64,000 nt of DNA from Parasponia andersonii. Its lineage: Eukaryota > Streptophyta > Magnoliopsida > Rosales > Cannabaceae. The DNA lies in assembly GCA_002914805.1 (NCBI GenBank), contig JXTB01000138.1, positions 7,759 to 71,758 on the forward strand, written 5' to 3'. A program made the position numbers and the translations under genes. The notes below the pieces were generated by a model. It saw only the letters and a list, made by a program, of their open reading frames with translations. It did no database searches and was not told the origin of the DNA. This document shows, in pieces, positions 1 through 12,879 of this stretch. Positions within the stretch are counted from its first letter, which is position 1. Every line of letters starts with the position of its first letter.

Positions 1-180
1 GACGAAAGAGAGAGTTGGAGAGAGAGAGAGAGAAATGAGGAGTTTAAGGGGAAGATGCATATTTTCTCTTAGGTATTAGTAAGGGTATTTTCGTCTGCAA
101 GCATATTTTCTAAATGTTTTTTAACTTGTGCATATGGGTCAAAATAAGGGTATCACGGAGCATATTTAACCTAATTTCTC
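1..180. repeat. Probable arm of a MITE-like element
   Basis: A GA-rich stretch at the left edge is followed by a segment ending near 180 in GAGCATATTTAACCTAATTTC. This resembles the right arm of the inverted-repeat element at 16657-17657, which ends GAACATATTTAATGAAATTTC and also has a GA-rich interior. The other arm would lie outside the window. The match is judged by eye and is short. Positions 180-430 are AT-rich with nothing recognisable. Confidence 0.3.
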
Positions 181-429
181 TACTTGAATGATTTGCGTTG
201 ACGGTTATCTTCAATAAATTTTAAGTTAAATATAAATAAAAATAAAATAACATTAATTCATATTCATGTTTAGTGAAGTGCTAGCACTAATCTGGTATTT
301 GCCGAAGAGACTCCGAAGTCTAAGTTAGTAAATGAAGTGAATGGAGTTTTTAGTAAGAGAAATTGAGTCTTAAATGAAAAATATTTAAAAAGAAAATAAA
401 TGAGGAGAGAGAGGAATAGAATTTGGACT

Positions 430-2110
430 TCTAGTTTAAGTTTGCCCACTAGCTAGTGTTCTGTATAAAGAGATTAGCAACTCATAACTCTTTATGATGG
501 CCAATGTGAAATGGACTAGAGGCAGCTTTTGGTTTATTACCTTTAATCCAAGGAATTCAAGGAGAATTCTAGATAGTTGATCCCTACCTCCAACTAGGTT
601 GTAAGTATCTCTAAAAACTACCTCTATGGTCTTCGATATACTTTTCCTAACAAAGGAAAAGTTGTGGTCATTCTCCCGAAACAATCTAATGGGGCAATAC
701 TTCGCTTTCGGGGCCTGGATCCATAAGGATGAGTCACTATTTACCAAGCTCCAACCCAATTTAGAAAGAAGGGCCAAATTTGCATATCTTAATCTGCGAA
801 TACCCAAGCCACCACTCGCTTTAGGTTGCCAAATATCATCCCTACTTTGAGCGCTAAATAATTATTCCTATCTAAGCTCCCCCCAACCACCAAAATTTTC
901 AAAAAGCAGCATCCATATCATCACATATGGTTGTCGGTAGTAGAAAGGTGGACATTGAGTACAAAAGAATATTCATAACGACCAACTTAATCAGCCCTGT
1001 GCTAATTGGTTGATATAAGAACTTAGCCTTCCACCCTTCAAGTCGAGATATAACTTTCTCCTTTACCTTTTGAAAGTCTCTTACCCTACTGTTTGAAAGG
1101 AATAACAGATTCCCTAGATACGCTATCCCCTATGAGGCATAAGGGATAGTGATAAGGTTAGAAACTTCATATTTCAGTAACTCTGATATGTTTTTAGAGA
1201 AAAATAAGTCAGATTTTTCTTTATTTACTCGTTGCCTTGACCATGATTCATACAATTGAATACATTTCTGGATAATTCCAACTTCATCCTTATTTGCTCA
1301 AGCAAACAAGATTGTGTCATCAGCAAATATGAGATAGGAAATTGTAGGAGAATTTCTTGCTATTTTCACACCATGAAGAGTACTCAAAGATTCCTCTTTC
1401 AATAAAAGTTTTGAGAAAACCTCATGCAAAGAATGAAAAGATAAGGAAAAATGGGGTCTCTTTTATGCAAACCACGCTTTGGTTGGAAACTCTAAAGGGG
1501 ACTACCATTGGGTAAAATAGAACATTTAACCAAGGAAACACAAAAGTTGATCAAGTCATAGAACTACTCACAAAAGCCATTAGCTTGCAAGACTCGTCGG
1601 AGGAACGACTATTCAATCCTATCATAGGCCTTGAACATATCTAGCTTAACTCCCATTAGTCCACCCTTGCCTCCTTTTCTTATAATTATGTGCATAATTT
1701 CCTAAACAAAAATAAAATTCTTTGCAATCCATTTGCCGGGGATGAAAGCTGATTGAAAGGGTGAAATCAGTATTGCTAAAATACTCCATAGCCTATTAGC
1801 TAAGAGTTTCGAGACAATCTTATAGCTCACATTACATAAACTTATAGGGTGATAATAGACAAATTGAGAACTTATAGGGTGATAATAGTCAAATTGAGAA
1901 GCCTCATTTTTCTTTGGGATAAAAGTTATAAAAGTCTTGACGTTTGTAGTGAATCTTCTCGAGATTTATCTCGCACAAAGTCAATAATTTGTGGCTCCAA
2001 AATATCCTAGTAAGTTTTATAAAATAATGTTGGCATACTATCTGGCTCTGGCCCTGGTGCTTTCAAAGAATTCATATTTCAGACCATTGTTTTCATCTCC
2101 TCAGTTGTTG
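430..2110 (-). mobile_element. Decayed non-LTR retrotransposon (LINE) reverse-transcriptase fragment
   Basis: Read on the minus strand, pieces of an L1-type reverse transcriptase appear in order from high to low coordinates. An APGPEPDSMP motif lies near 2050 (the usual APGPDGM block). IFADDTILFA lies near 1300-1340 and contains the catalytic FADD box. The 436-807 stretch reads GIRRLRYANLALLSKLGW...LWIQAPKAKY, the thumb region that follows the RT core. Frameshifts and stops separate the pieces, so this is a relic. No endonuclease, zinc-knuckle or RNase H part is seen, so both ends are missing. A short direct duplication lies at about 1847-1900. Confidence 0.8.
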
Positions 2111-4150
2111 AGATTTTACAAAGATCCATAATAATCAATTATTCTTACTTTTGTTATTGTTACATTATGAGTTTTTCTGTCAAAAATAGTCAATTCATAA
2201 ATTATAAAATGGGTTATTTGCAGAAAAAATAAAATAAAATAAAAAAATCACCCTAAAGTATAGTTTTTCTACATATTTAATTCTATATTTTGGTTTGTAC
2301 AAAATTATAACTGCACATTTTAAATTTTTATAAATTTATACTTTATGTAAAATTGACCAATAAAATTTTCACTAAATACGGAATCTAAATTGAAGATATC
2401 TTATTTCTACTAACTAATACAAAAAAACTTATTTAAAATAACTTAAAATAGTTAGTATAAATCATTCAATTTGTACACAGAAAGTACAAATTTGCATAAA
2501 TTTAAAATATATAGATATAATTTTGCACAAACTAAAAAGTACGATTAAAATTACGAAAAGTCATTCTTCAAGATATTTTTTGCATATATCCCCTATAAAA
2601 TATATGGATAAATTTGAAATCATCCGAAAACCGTATTTCAAATGCTAAAACAACACAAAGATCATAACTCTATGACCAATGGACCATGGGTGATATTAAC
2701 CTTTTTTTTAAGTATTAAAAATCTCAAAAATGTTGTTATTGTTAACTTTTTTTCTTTTCCTTGTGTTTTTTTTTTTGCCTTTTATTACAATTTTTTTGTA
2801 CCAATATCGTTATTATCATTATGTTGTTGTTTTTTGTCGTCGATTTCCAGTTTTTATGTTTTCCTTTTTATTTTTTCTTCTCGATTTCCAAGTTAGTTGT
2901 CACTTATCCTTCACGGTTGTTTTTAAGTATTTTAGCATTATTTTTTTTGTCGTTTTCCTTTTATTGTCCTTTCTTGATATTTTGCTGTCGTTCACAACAT
3001 TATTGTCGTTTTTCTTTAGCTTCGTTTTCCATCTACAGTTAATTTATCATCATTGTATCGTGTTAACATCGTTTCAACTTTTATTTTCAGTGTCGCTTTT
3101 GGTGGTTTTGAAAATTTGACATTCCAGTATTACCGTTTCCAATATTAATGTCGTTTGCGTGTATCTTGCAATTTATTTGTCCGGCTCCAATATTAATGTC
3201 GTTTACATGTATCTTGCAATTTAATTGTCCGTCTCAAGTTTTGTGTCGTTTTGTATCTCAATTTTCGTTTACTGTTTTGAGCTTCTCCTGTCGTAAGTGC
3301 TGAACACGTGAAACGAGTAAGTAAAATAAAATTCATTTCACTTTCCCACAATAGAAGTCGGAGAAAACAGCCATAAAATATAATAAAAATAATTTACAAA
3401 AAATAAATAAACACTGACTAAAAATGTCGGTCGTCCTTTCCTATTATTCACATTTGTTTTTATGGGAACTCGACAACATGGGCAGTCCTCCACGACATTT
3501 CAACCCTTAATTTGGAACATGATTGAATATCAAAAAAGACCAAAAGGGTTAAAAAAAAAATTAAAAATCAAAAGACCGAAAGAGGCTCAAAGAATTCTTA
3601 TTTACCCCAAGTCCCTAACCGTAATTGTCAAACATTTGACTTACTACATACACATCAGTCAACAATTAAAATCACCCTAACCATACTAATTAATATACCA
3701 TCTCACTAGTTTACCATCATTCAGCTGCTGAGCCAACTCGTACAGTACCCACAAAACACTTGAATCAACTACTGCCATATATATATTATTAGCAAGGCAC
3801 CATTCAATACAATGAAATGGAATCAGAAGAGCCCTTTAAAACAGAGAAAATTACACATTTTGAGAATGGAAGGTAAGCACTCACGTATAACTCCTAGCAA
3901 ACTTACACACACACACAAAATGGACACCTAATATGGCTACCATCCATCTTCACATATTCTAATGTCAGCTGGATGACCGGACGTGGTTGTTTCTAGTCTA
4001 AACAACTCAATCACTACATTTGCCCGGTAACAGCTCGTTAATTTTCACCTGTGGCTAGGCTGCACAATAAAATGAGAGATATGCTAAATTGTGATAACTC
4101 AATGACACCAAAATCTTCCAGCATCCTTCAGAGAAAACAGTCATCACCTT
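2111..4150. other. Intergenic stretch, AT-rich; pyrimidine-rich tract and 3' flank of the first GATA gene
   Basis: No gene is supported here. Positions 2640-3120 are extremely T-rich on the plus strand and give open frames only because of low complexity. A 48-bp tandem duplication is at 3138-3233. From roughly 3750 to 4150 the sequence is probably the 3' untranslated region and terminator of the minus-strand GATA gene, but no polyadenylation signal was fixed. Confidence 0.5.
3138..3233. repeat. 48-bp tandem duplication
   Basis: Two adjacent copies of a unit starting TCCAATATTAATGTCGTTT (3138-3185 and 3186-3233) with only a few differences. It is intergenic and probably arose by slippage. Confidence 0.8.
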
Positions 4151-7100
4151 CTAATCAAAGTTAGTTGCGATCTCTATGTCCGTATCTGAAGGATTAGCAA
4201 GCTCTGCCAGAGGCTCCTGCAGATCTCAAAACCTCTAAATCAGAAACTGTTTATCTATTGAAGTGCTCTCCATAACATCGTATGTGGATCTTGCTGGTGA
4301 TGACTCCATCTCTTTTCAAGTTTAAATCATTATCAAAGACAGAACCCCATAGTAAATACATTCCAATTTCCAGAAAACATAATCAAGTATTTCATTGTTC
4401 TAGACATCGGACTTATAAATACTAATTGCTAAAACAGCTTATACAAAATGTATTCACCAGAATTCACTACCGAGACCGTAAATATACCTGCTCATCATCA
4501 TTGGCCGGAGAATGAACAATTCCAATGGGCAGAGTGTTCGCAAGATCTTCACTGGCTGCATGTAGATCCTGCAATTTCAATCAAGTTACAGGAGACATTT
4601 AATTTTACAGAGTTCAAATATTCGCAAGTTAAAAAGACAAATTGATATATCAATGAGTATCAAGCAAGAATTATTTTTCCTTCTAAATTTCTTTCTTAAC
4701 ACAAACATTTTACAGTCAGAACCTCAACATGTAAACTAAAAAGAAGTAGGACCTCTGCTACCCTCATATTTTAAACATTTTCAGAAGTATGATATTGTAC
4801 CACTCTTTTCACATTCTAAAACCTGATCATGTCTTTTACCAAGCTCAATTGCTTTCATTCATATGCCCAGGTCTTCTGCCTCAATATTTCAAATAATTTC
4901 ATAATTTCAAAAGTAATATATTGTACCACTGTTTTCACATTCCAAAATCCGTTCATGTCTTCCACCAAGCTCAATGGCTCTAATTTATATGACACCACCA
5001 AAAATAAAAATAAAAACAGCAAAACAAACCAAACGAAGAAAAAAAAAAACCAAACAAAAAAAAAACAACCCAAAAAAGAAAATGGAAAACAACAACAACA
5101 ACAACAACAGGCATATGTATTGTGGTCAAAGGAAGCTAAGATCAAAATATAAGATTCAATCAAAGAATCAATGTTTCATGAGGCAAAGCCAACATCAGAA
5201 CAACCCATATTTCGTAAGAGAGATGAAACTAAAAACAGAAGTGTAAACATACTTCCTCATCAGGGTTGACAGAAGGATCATTGGATCCTTCGGTAACTGT
5301 CTTAGAAGGATCTTCAGATGTTCCCTGCATGCACCACAAACTATATCAGAAAACTAACAAGACCAGCACTTCAATTGGAAGGTACTTGCCAGTGTGAAAA
5401 GCAATACATGCTCATCCTGATTGCCATTCAATTCTGCTTCTGCAACCAAAGGCTTGACATCAACTGGTGTTTCCTGCAATAAGGAAACATAAAAGTTAAG
5501 AAAATTAAATTGTTGTTTGAAGATGACATGTGTCAAAAAAGGTGTCCATTGGTCCAAAACTAGTTCTTAAGGAACATACTGCACAAAACCAATTCTTATC
5601 ACTTTTAGTTTTCATTTTTGAATCCAAACCAAACACATCGAGGAACCAAATCGGTTCAGTATTACTACCCACATTGGACTAATTTGTTTTAGCTGTTTGT
5701 AGCTTATTCATTTGCTAGAATAACTCAGAAGATAATAACAAGACAAACAAAAGCCCATGATTTAAAATATAAATTTAATCACAACACACAAAGAATTCAG
5801 ACTTGGCTAGAAAAGGAAGAAACAGAATGTAGAACAAATCATGAATTGTTTGCTGCAGAAGATCACTCGGAGACAAATTGGTTTGCAGCTTCAAGGAGGA
5901 GAGAAGCATGCCCTTGCCAAATGCAGTTATTAAGCAACAGAAATATAACTCAAAGCTGTGAACTAATAACCTACAGTGGCGCCACAAAGTACAGGTAAAA
6001 GACTGAAAAAGAGAGGAGAAAGAGTTACAGGAATGAACAAGCCATCGGGTAGTAAGGGTGATGGAGAAAACGACATAGATGACAAGGATTGGTTAAGAAG
6101 GCTCTGATTGTTACCAGAAAGTTAGGAGGAAATAATGGAGACATACAAGTGGTATTCTTGCGCTATTGAGAACCACAGTTGATGGATCTCGTGCATTTAC
6201 AAGTCTAATTACCTCCTCTCTTCGAAACAATGAGCCCTAATTGATAGCCATTATATTTTCTAGGAATCACGTGGGTAACAAACTTAGAATTCCCAAAAAA
6301 GAAGCCTACTTTTAGTTTTGTTTAGATATCATCGCGCACAAATATTCATGCTAGGAATCATGTGGGTAACAAACTTAGAATTCCCAAAAAAGAAGCCTAC
6401 TTTTAGTTTTGTTTAGATATCATCACGCACAAATATTCATGCAAACTCTTTCTGCCCATTTTCCACCGAGAGAGATCATTATCTTACAGACATCTGCAGT
6501 TCTCTATAAATCAAGTCCAGACAACTGATTGTACAAACAACTAACACAAGTATACCAGTTTGATTTAGATAAATTGGTTTATTCAGTCTAAAGATTTTGT
6601 GTAGTGCCCTTTAGTGCCACTGCCACACAAAGCTCTAGGATACAAAATCCTTGACTGAAATATAATTCAGCATTTGAGAGAAGCATCATGAAGAAATGCT
6701 AAAGAAAAAAATACGGCCTTCCACCTAGCAATTAATATGCATTCAAAATATTTAGGAAATGCTAATCTACTTACAGGTTCTATATGATCCGCAGAAAGGT
6801 TTCTTCCCCCCTTACTGAGATCTCTCAATGTTCCCTATATAATCAATAAAGTAAACTGGTAAAAAAATAATGAATTAATCATTTAAGCAAGTGGTGACAA
6901 AAAGAAATTTTGAAAAGAACAACAATAAGAGCATGACCTCAAGTTTTGATTTCCATATGCATACAAAGCCATGCATACATAACATGATGTCTAACACTAA
7001 GCCACAAAGACAACTGTCTAAACCAAAATAAACAAACCTTATTTGCCCACATAAGACCACATGCATTACACAAAGTTCTTGGTCCAGCTGGCCCACGACG

Positions 7101-7540
7101 CATTGCAGGCGTATTTTGCTCACTAACGCCACAGTGTTGGCATCTCCGCAAACTGCAAAATATTGCAGAAAAAAAGAGAAACCTAAATTCTAAGACATTG
7201 GCACCAAGAAGAACTTAACAAAAAGATAAACTCAACTCTATTGAACTCAGAACTCACACAGTTTCTGGACGATTAGTGCCATCTTGAAGGCCACTTTGTG
7301 ATGAATCCCAGCCCAAAGTACCAGAACTTTCTTTTAAAGATGCAAACTGCCCATTCTTACGATGCATCCTGCGAGGATAATAATAAAAGAATGGCATATC
7401 TTTTATAAAATATCACCAAGGAGCCAGTATATAACATCTTCAGATTTTAGCAGTGCTGCTCCTATGTTTTGGAACATTTTTAACAAATCATAATGACAAA
7501 ATGAAGATGAATTCTATTTAATTCTGATCTGAAGAAACTC

Positions 7541-7571
<31 letters not shown>

Positions 7572-9128
7572 AAGTAAATGATCAAGGTAAATCAATGGAC
7601 TAGAAAGCATTCAATTTGTTCAGTAAGCTTCCCTAAGAGCAAGAGTAAGACTAAGACAAGGAAAAGTATCTGCAATACACAAATACAAATACGTACACAA
7701 AGACACCCACATAAAATTCTAAATAGCCATTTCATTTACTGCAGCTAAATCAGATGAATAGAAAAGCCAAAATTATCAAAAAAATATGGTCTAAAAACCT
7801 AGTTGCCATTTTATCCAAGTTCAAACTGAGGGATGAATTGTTACTAGCGTAAATTTGATGGGAAAAGATTCAGAATCAGCCCAAAAGGTAAATCCTCAAA
7901 ATTTTTGACAATATGCATATTTCCAAATCTAGTGCTAACCGCTAGAGAACCAAACTAAGGAGCAAGTTCATGTATATGAAATGCAAATAATGAGAACAGA
8001 TAATTACTCGTCAGGAAAATGAATTCTTGGGACAATTAAGGTTATGCATGAAATTCAAATTTCAATCAAACTACAGAGCAAAGATATATATGTGTGTGTG
8101 TGTATATATCTATATATATTTCAAATGGCAAGGAACGAAAACTAAATTCTAAATTGATTAAAAATACAAATTTATCTTACCTCTGTGCAACCTCCTTACG
8201 TACAGTGTACCTAATTTTCTTGTCAAAACATCTCTCCTTTCGTTTTTCACGGAACCTAACAAGGGAGGCTATTCTCCGTGAAAGATTTGAGCGCTTTGCA
8301 GCGTCACCTACGGCTACATCCTAGAGATTGTGGCACACATGTACATGTAAGCACAGAAGAAAATTTCATTGGTTTCAATAATAACAACATCTGAATTACC
8401 CTGTTATTCTGATTATAAGGCACTTCAACGATAGGTACACCAGTTGGTACATCACGTCCTCCCAGTAGTAAGAGCACTGCTTGCACCTGTTGTATAATAC
8501 CCCGATAATAAATAAGAAACCCAAAGAATTCCTTCAATACTGGCATAATCCAAACCACAAAACCCATTTCAAGAATAGTTGCGATCTTCAAACTCAACTT
8601 AAAATTACTAAAATTTTCCATTTTCTATTGATAACCCATATATCTCCGATCCATGTTTTATGTTTAGCAAGCTCTCTAGCTTAAAAGTAAAGCCCTTCAG
8701 TCCTAGAATCTTTTGGGATAAAGTCTTGAGAAGTTGACCAAGCCCATGGGAGCAAACCATCCAAACCACAATTACTCGCAATTTTTTAGCTAAATTCTCT
8801 TGTGCAAATAAAAATTGAAATAAACCGAGAGAGAAAAGTGACATACTTTTTCAGGCGTAACAGCAGGGAAAACATAGACCTCGCCTTCAAAAGAAAGGGT
8901 GAGCTCACTAGTCCTGGACGCCATAACCAAACCTCCATGCTCCGCAACGCTCACCGAATTCATATGGGTCTCTTCCAAATCGTCCATAGCATCATCACCA
9001 TCATTACCACCACCACCACCGTCCCCATCTTCGTACTCATCGTCATCGTCGTCGTCCACAGGTATAGGTCCCCGCATGTGTTCCTCATAGGGTCGCGCTT
9101 GCAATGGTTGTGGATTGGCCGCCGCCAT
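4151..9128 (-). CDS. ZML: ZML-type GATA transcription factor (TIFY + CCT + GATA), GATA24/28-like, copy 1
   Basis: Ten coding exons read on the minus strand: 9128-8847, 8486-8400, 8320-8181, 7368-7258, 7152-7038, 6834-6775, 5473-5408, 5324-5253, 4568-4488 and 4216-4151, giving 359 aa. The start is the first ATG of the frame ([10 protein letters not shown]). Domains in order: an acidic, Gly-rich N-terminus with an Asp run (about aa 25-55); TIFY core [12 protein letters not shown] (about aa 80-91) running into [13 protein letters not shown] domain around [22 protein letters not shown]; and a GATA zinc finger of C-x2-C-x20-C-x2-C type (CQHC...CNAC) followed by [15 protein letters not shown]. The Ser/Asp/Glu-rich tail of about 100 residues is longer than in Arabidopsis ZML1/ZML2 (about 300 aa total). 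Family members are nuclear DNA-binding proteins linked to light and jasmonate responses. Introns are GT-AG and no break is seen. Whether it is the ZML1 or ZML2 orthologue cannot be told. Confidence 0.93.
6260..6441. repeat. 91-bp tandem duplication inside an intron of the first GATA gene
   Basis: Two head-to-tail copies (6260-6350 and 6351-6441) begin CTAGGAATCA and differ at only about two positions. They lie in the long intron between exons 6 and 7. Near-identity points to a recent event. Confidence 0.92.
7543..7572. repeat. (GA)n microsatellite in an intron
   Basis: An uninterrupted GA tract of about 15 units in the third intron of the first GATA gene. Confidence 0.9.
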
Positions 9129-9237
9129 GAACACCTCCTCCTTCAAACCCTAAAACCGAAACCCTAACAAGCTTGCAACAACCACCTGCTCCATCGGAGG
9201 AACATCATTTCCGTCGCTTGAAAAGATAAGATATATG

Positions 9238-9315
<78 letters not shown>

Positions 9316-9360
9316 CTAGAACTGGAAGAAGGTTCGAAAATTGATGGTGAGGAAGACAAA
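9129..9360 (-). promoter_or_regulatory. 5' leader/promoter-proximal region of GATA copy 1 with telobox-like motifs and microsatellites
   Basis: Just upstream of the ATG the plus strand carries CAAACCCTAAAACCG and AAACCCTAAC, telobox-like AAACCCTAA motifs common in plant 5' leaders and promoters. Further upstream lie a (TA)n tract (about 9229-9280) and a (GA)n tract (about 9281-9313), which reads (CT)n in the sense of the gene. CT-rich leaders near plant start sites are common. No TATA box was assigned. Confidence 0.55.
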
Positions 9361-9510
9361 AACTACCCTAAAATAGCTAAAATTTGCAGGGCCTGACCTT
9401 CTCTTTCCTTGCAGATCCTCAAATTGGGTAAACCCCAATTTTTCTCTTTTTTTTTTTAATTTCTATTTTTTTTCTCAATTATCTTTATGACTTTTTTTAT
9501 TAAAAAAATT

Positions 9511-10048
9511 AGGATTACGAACAAATAGTCTTTAAAATATCCAATTTATAACAAATTGGTTCTCAGTTCGTAACAATTAAGTTTTTGAATTTTTAGATTG
9601 AAGTTATATAGTCCTTAAACTGTTTAATTACAATTTGTTGTTAAAGTTTTTAAAAAATGTTTACAATTTGTTGTTAAAGTTTTTATAAAACAAATATTGT
9701 GAAGATTAAGAAAATGTCGCTGCAGTATCTAAAATTATATTTAAGAAAAAATAAGTTAGAACAAAATAATTTTGAGAAAACAAATATATATAATATATAT
9801 TTCTTAGGATTTTTGGACTTGCATATTTAGGCAAAAAAAATATATTCTTTTTTGTCTAAAGTTCTAAATTATATTTTAAATACACTTTTAGAAAATCCAC
9901 ATAAAACAATTGTAATTTAGATAATACAAGAATTAAATTACTTCAAATCAATAAATTCTGAAATTTAATTGTTACAATTGGAACTTTAAGAATCAAATTG
10001 TCATAAGTTAAATAAAATAATTGAGAAATGATTTGTGCTATTAATCCT
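9511..10048. mobile_element. Foldback/MITE-like element with long imperfect terminal inverted repeats
   Basis: The left arm starts AGGATTACGAACAAATAG and runs about 110-120 bp. The right arm, read in reverse complement from 10048, starts AGGATTAATAGCACAAAT and follows the same order of motifs, including GTAACAATTAAG against GTAACAATTAAA. The flanking 9-mers AAAAAAATT (9502-9510) and AAGACAATT (10049-10057) match at 7 of 9 positions, which would fit the 9-bp duplications of Mutator-like elements. There is no coding capacity. Arms are diverged, so it is old. Confidence 0.5.
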
Positions 10049-11422
10049 AAGACAATTATTTGATATTATTTCTCAATTTTTTTTTTAGAAAGGAGAATTA
10101 TTTCTCCGTTTTCGTTTTTAAGGACAAATGGTTTTTATGTTTATCTAATTAAATCTTATATATGTCTTTGCTAAATGCGCATTAAATATTAGATGATAAA
10201 GACATGTTGAAGAAGGTGGAGCAGGAGTTTTGGCCCTTGGTTGGGTGTGTCACTAAGAGATTTAAGTTTAACACGGTTGGACAGTTGCCTAAAGGGATTT
10301 CTTTTCCGCCGTGGGATTTTGGGACTGTAAAAATGGCATAAGCAAATGTGGGCTCCCTGATATCACATGGGATGTGCTTTCAGTGTGTCGTATGGAGTGT
10401 GATCAATGTTGGGGGAACTATGTGTAGTACCTACTTGGCAAGTTGATTTCGTCATTTGATCCAATGACAGATGATAATCACTAGACCAATTCAAAATTGT
10501 GTGTCTAATTTTTGTATTGCAACTGCAAGTACTATCCGTTGCCCTGCCTCGCTCCTGAATTTAGTCCTAGTGGGACGGGTTTTACGAGAATAGTTTAGCT
10601 CTCGATCCCACTTGCACATGTAACAAATGTTTAGTTCTGTCCCATTTACACACGCTTCGTTCTTTCATACTAATTATGGTCTTGAGTAGAAAGTTATCTA
10701 ATTACATCCTAGATTAACGATTTATGATATTTTTAGATGATAAATATTAAACATTATGACAAATTATCTTGAAAAAATAACTCAATAATAAATAATGCGA
10801 TAATTTATGTGACCAATAACGAATGCAGTAAAAAATAACTTATATTAACGTCACATTATCCAAGTTAAATTTTGGAGTTAGATTGTTAACGTGTATAACA
10901 TTTCTTGTAGATTGTTAATGTGTATAACATTACTCTTGTTGCATAGGAGATTAATATTTAGTCGAATTTTATGTATTTCTCAACATCATATCAGAATACA
11001 TTTTCTCAAAAGATGAGTTAAAGCAGCTCGAGCCTTAAAAATTGGATTACAGCCGGACATACTTGAATTAGACTACAATTACTGATTGATGTTGAATACC
11101 CGGAAAAAGAGGAGGGGGGAACACCACAATTGAATTTGGTGATGGTGTTTAGTACGTTTATCTGTGCATCTGAGTAAAAACATTCGTTGTCTAATATAGT
11201 TTTCATATCCAGTACTTATACTGAAACTTTCTTTGTTTCTTTTTTTTTTTTAATGAAAGATAGTAAGATTTATTTTTTGTTTTTTCACCAAAAAAGGAAA
11301 CATATAGCATACTGCAATGGTTGGTTGCATGCATCACTTTTGGAACAAACAGTGTCAGTGGACTAACTTTTGCACAATTATTTAGAGCCTATTAGTATCT
11401 GCATAATCAAAATAAACAGTTT

Positions 11423-11541
11423 AATGTCTTATACATTAAAAAATAATATTTCCGGGGACATTATTTGAAATAAATGTCTAATACATTAAAAAATAATGTC
11501 TTATACATTTAAAAATAATATTTCCGGGGACATTATTTGAT
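11423..11541. repeat. Direct repeat of about 46 bp, period about 73 bp
   Basis: The segments at 11423-11468 and 11496-11541 both read AATGTCTTATACATT followed by an A-rich run and TTTCCGGGGACATTATTTGA. A partial third copy of the first part lies between them. Confidence 0.8.
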
Positions 11542-11543
11542 TA

Positions 11544-11565
11544 TCTCTCTCTCTCTCTCTCTCTC
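11544..11565. repeat. (CT)n microsatellite
   Basis: A pure CT tract in the spacer between the two GATA genes. A GA tract lies at 11979-12003. Confidence 0.9.
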
Positions 11566-11978
11566 ATGCTTGTCATACATATATTCGCTTACAAATGTAC
11601 AAAGCATGAATAGAAAGTGCAACATATTAAAAGCTCTATAAGCATTAACAGCAGTAGTCAATGTCTTGTTATTATCCCCTCTTCATTTTTTTTTTTAATT
11701 TTTGGGTTGCCCATTGCCAGAAACAGTAATGGATGGTGCAATTCTCAACCAATCTGATTTTCTAATAGTAAGAAGTAGGCTTGTCTGAGTACAATTTGGA
11801 GGACTCGTACACAAGCAAACTGACATAGTCAAAGCAAAAGACTGAACCATAATAAGACAACCAACCAACTAACCAACCAAATCAAGTCCAACAATGATTG
11901 ATATCGTGACCCTCCCAATTTCCATTGTCAGGTGGGATGTCCCAGAAAAAAATGGTCATTTCTCTAGAATCCTTTTTC

Positions 11979-12010
<32 letters not shown>

Positions 12011-12879
12011 GGTTATTCGTAAAATGGAATATATATCCTAAAGATATTTAACCCTTGGTTTTATACATGGTTAAAGTGCATGAACCTGACCCAATATCAT
12101 GGCTTTTCCTATGGTTGATCAGTGATGACCGTTTTATCTTATCTTCATATTACATCAATCAAACTGGATAATTTAGAGTGCCTTCTAGCCTAATTTGACT
12201 CATTTTTTCCTTAAAATTAAGGGCAAAATAATCATTTCATGCAAAAAATGTAATATGATAAGGGAAAAGTTCTTACGATCTGGTCCAATTGCAGACTCCT
12301 CTGCAACCCAATTTGCAGTTGCTTTGATCAATCTGTAGTCTGTACACTGGAAGACCCAAATTTTACAGTGCTTGTGCTCAAGAAAAGTTGCTTAAGCCCC
12401 CTGAGAACTTGCCTCAAGAATCTTGGAATCGAAACAATTAGATATGACCACTTATTTTTTGGTGTCAAATTCAATTCTTGCTCGTATCTCCATGATATCT
12501 GTGAGAGACGCTCTCAATGTACAGGCACCAACTGGGCTTTTTTTTTTTTTTTTTATTTTCTCAATTAACAGGGGGAGAAAAAGAGTCTACTCAAAGTCTC
12601 AAATGTGCTTGTAGGGGTAACCGAAGAGCATATACTATATATAACTACCCCAGCTAAATCCTTCAAGTTAATTTGATACATAGTAAGCTTGACCAGTATA
12701 TCATCAAAGATATATATTATTAAAAAATAAATAGGAGAAACAAAGAAAAGGAAAGAGACACCTCTTGTATTGATAAAGGCGCTATGATATCAGTAGACTA
12801 GATGGGGCAAGCCAAATAAATTAATTTACCAGAAAAACCTACTTGAACAAAGCCAGAGAGGCTTTTCACGTAAGACAAC

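Larger units (their letters stand above)
9361..12879. other. Spacer between the two GATA genes
   Basis: AT-rich, with no supported gene. It contains the inverted-repeat element at 9511-10048, an unassigned less AT-rich stretch at about 10190-10460, a tandem repeat at 11423-11541, and CT/GA microsatellites at 11544-11565 and 11979-12003. The segment just below 12880 would be the 3' untranslated region of the second GATA gene. Confidence 0.6.

Noticed and set aside
2642-3119. Overlapping open frames rich in Phe, Leu and Ser that look like membrane proteins
   Set aside because: The plus strand is a T-rich low-complexity tract; all frames are open for compositional reasons and no conserved motif is present.
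4974-5246. Lys/Asn/Gln-rich frames around 5000-5150
   Set aside because: They come from A-rich and (AAC)n low-complexity sequence in the intron between exons 8 and 9 of GATA copy 1.
9128-9146. Start of GATA copy 1 six codons further upstream
   Set aside because: The upstream codon is TTG on the minus strand; the first ATG is at 9126-9128 and gives the usual MAAANPQ N-terminus.
8802-9167. Plus-strand frame of 121 codons with Thr/Val/Pro runs
   Set aside because: It is the antisense of exon 1 of GATA copy 1; the runs mirror the Asp and Gly codons of the real exon.
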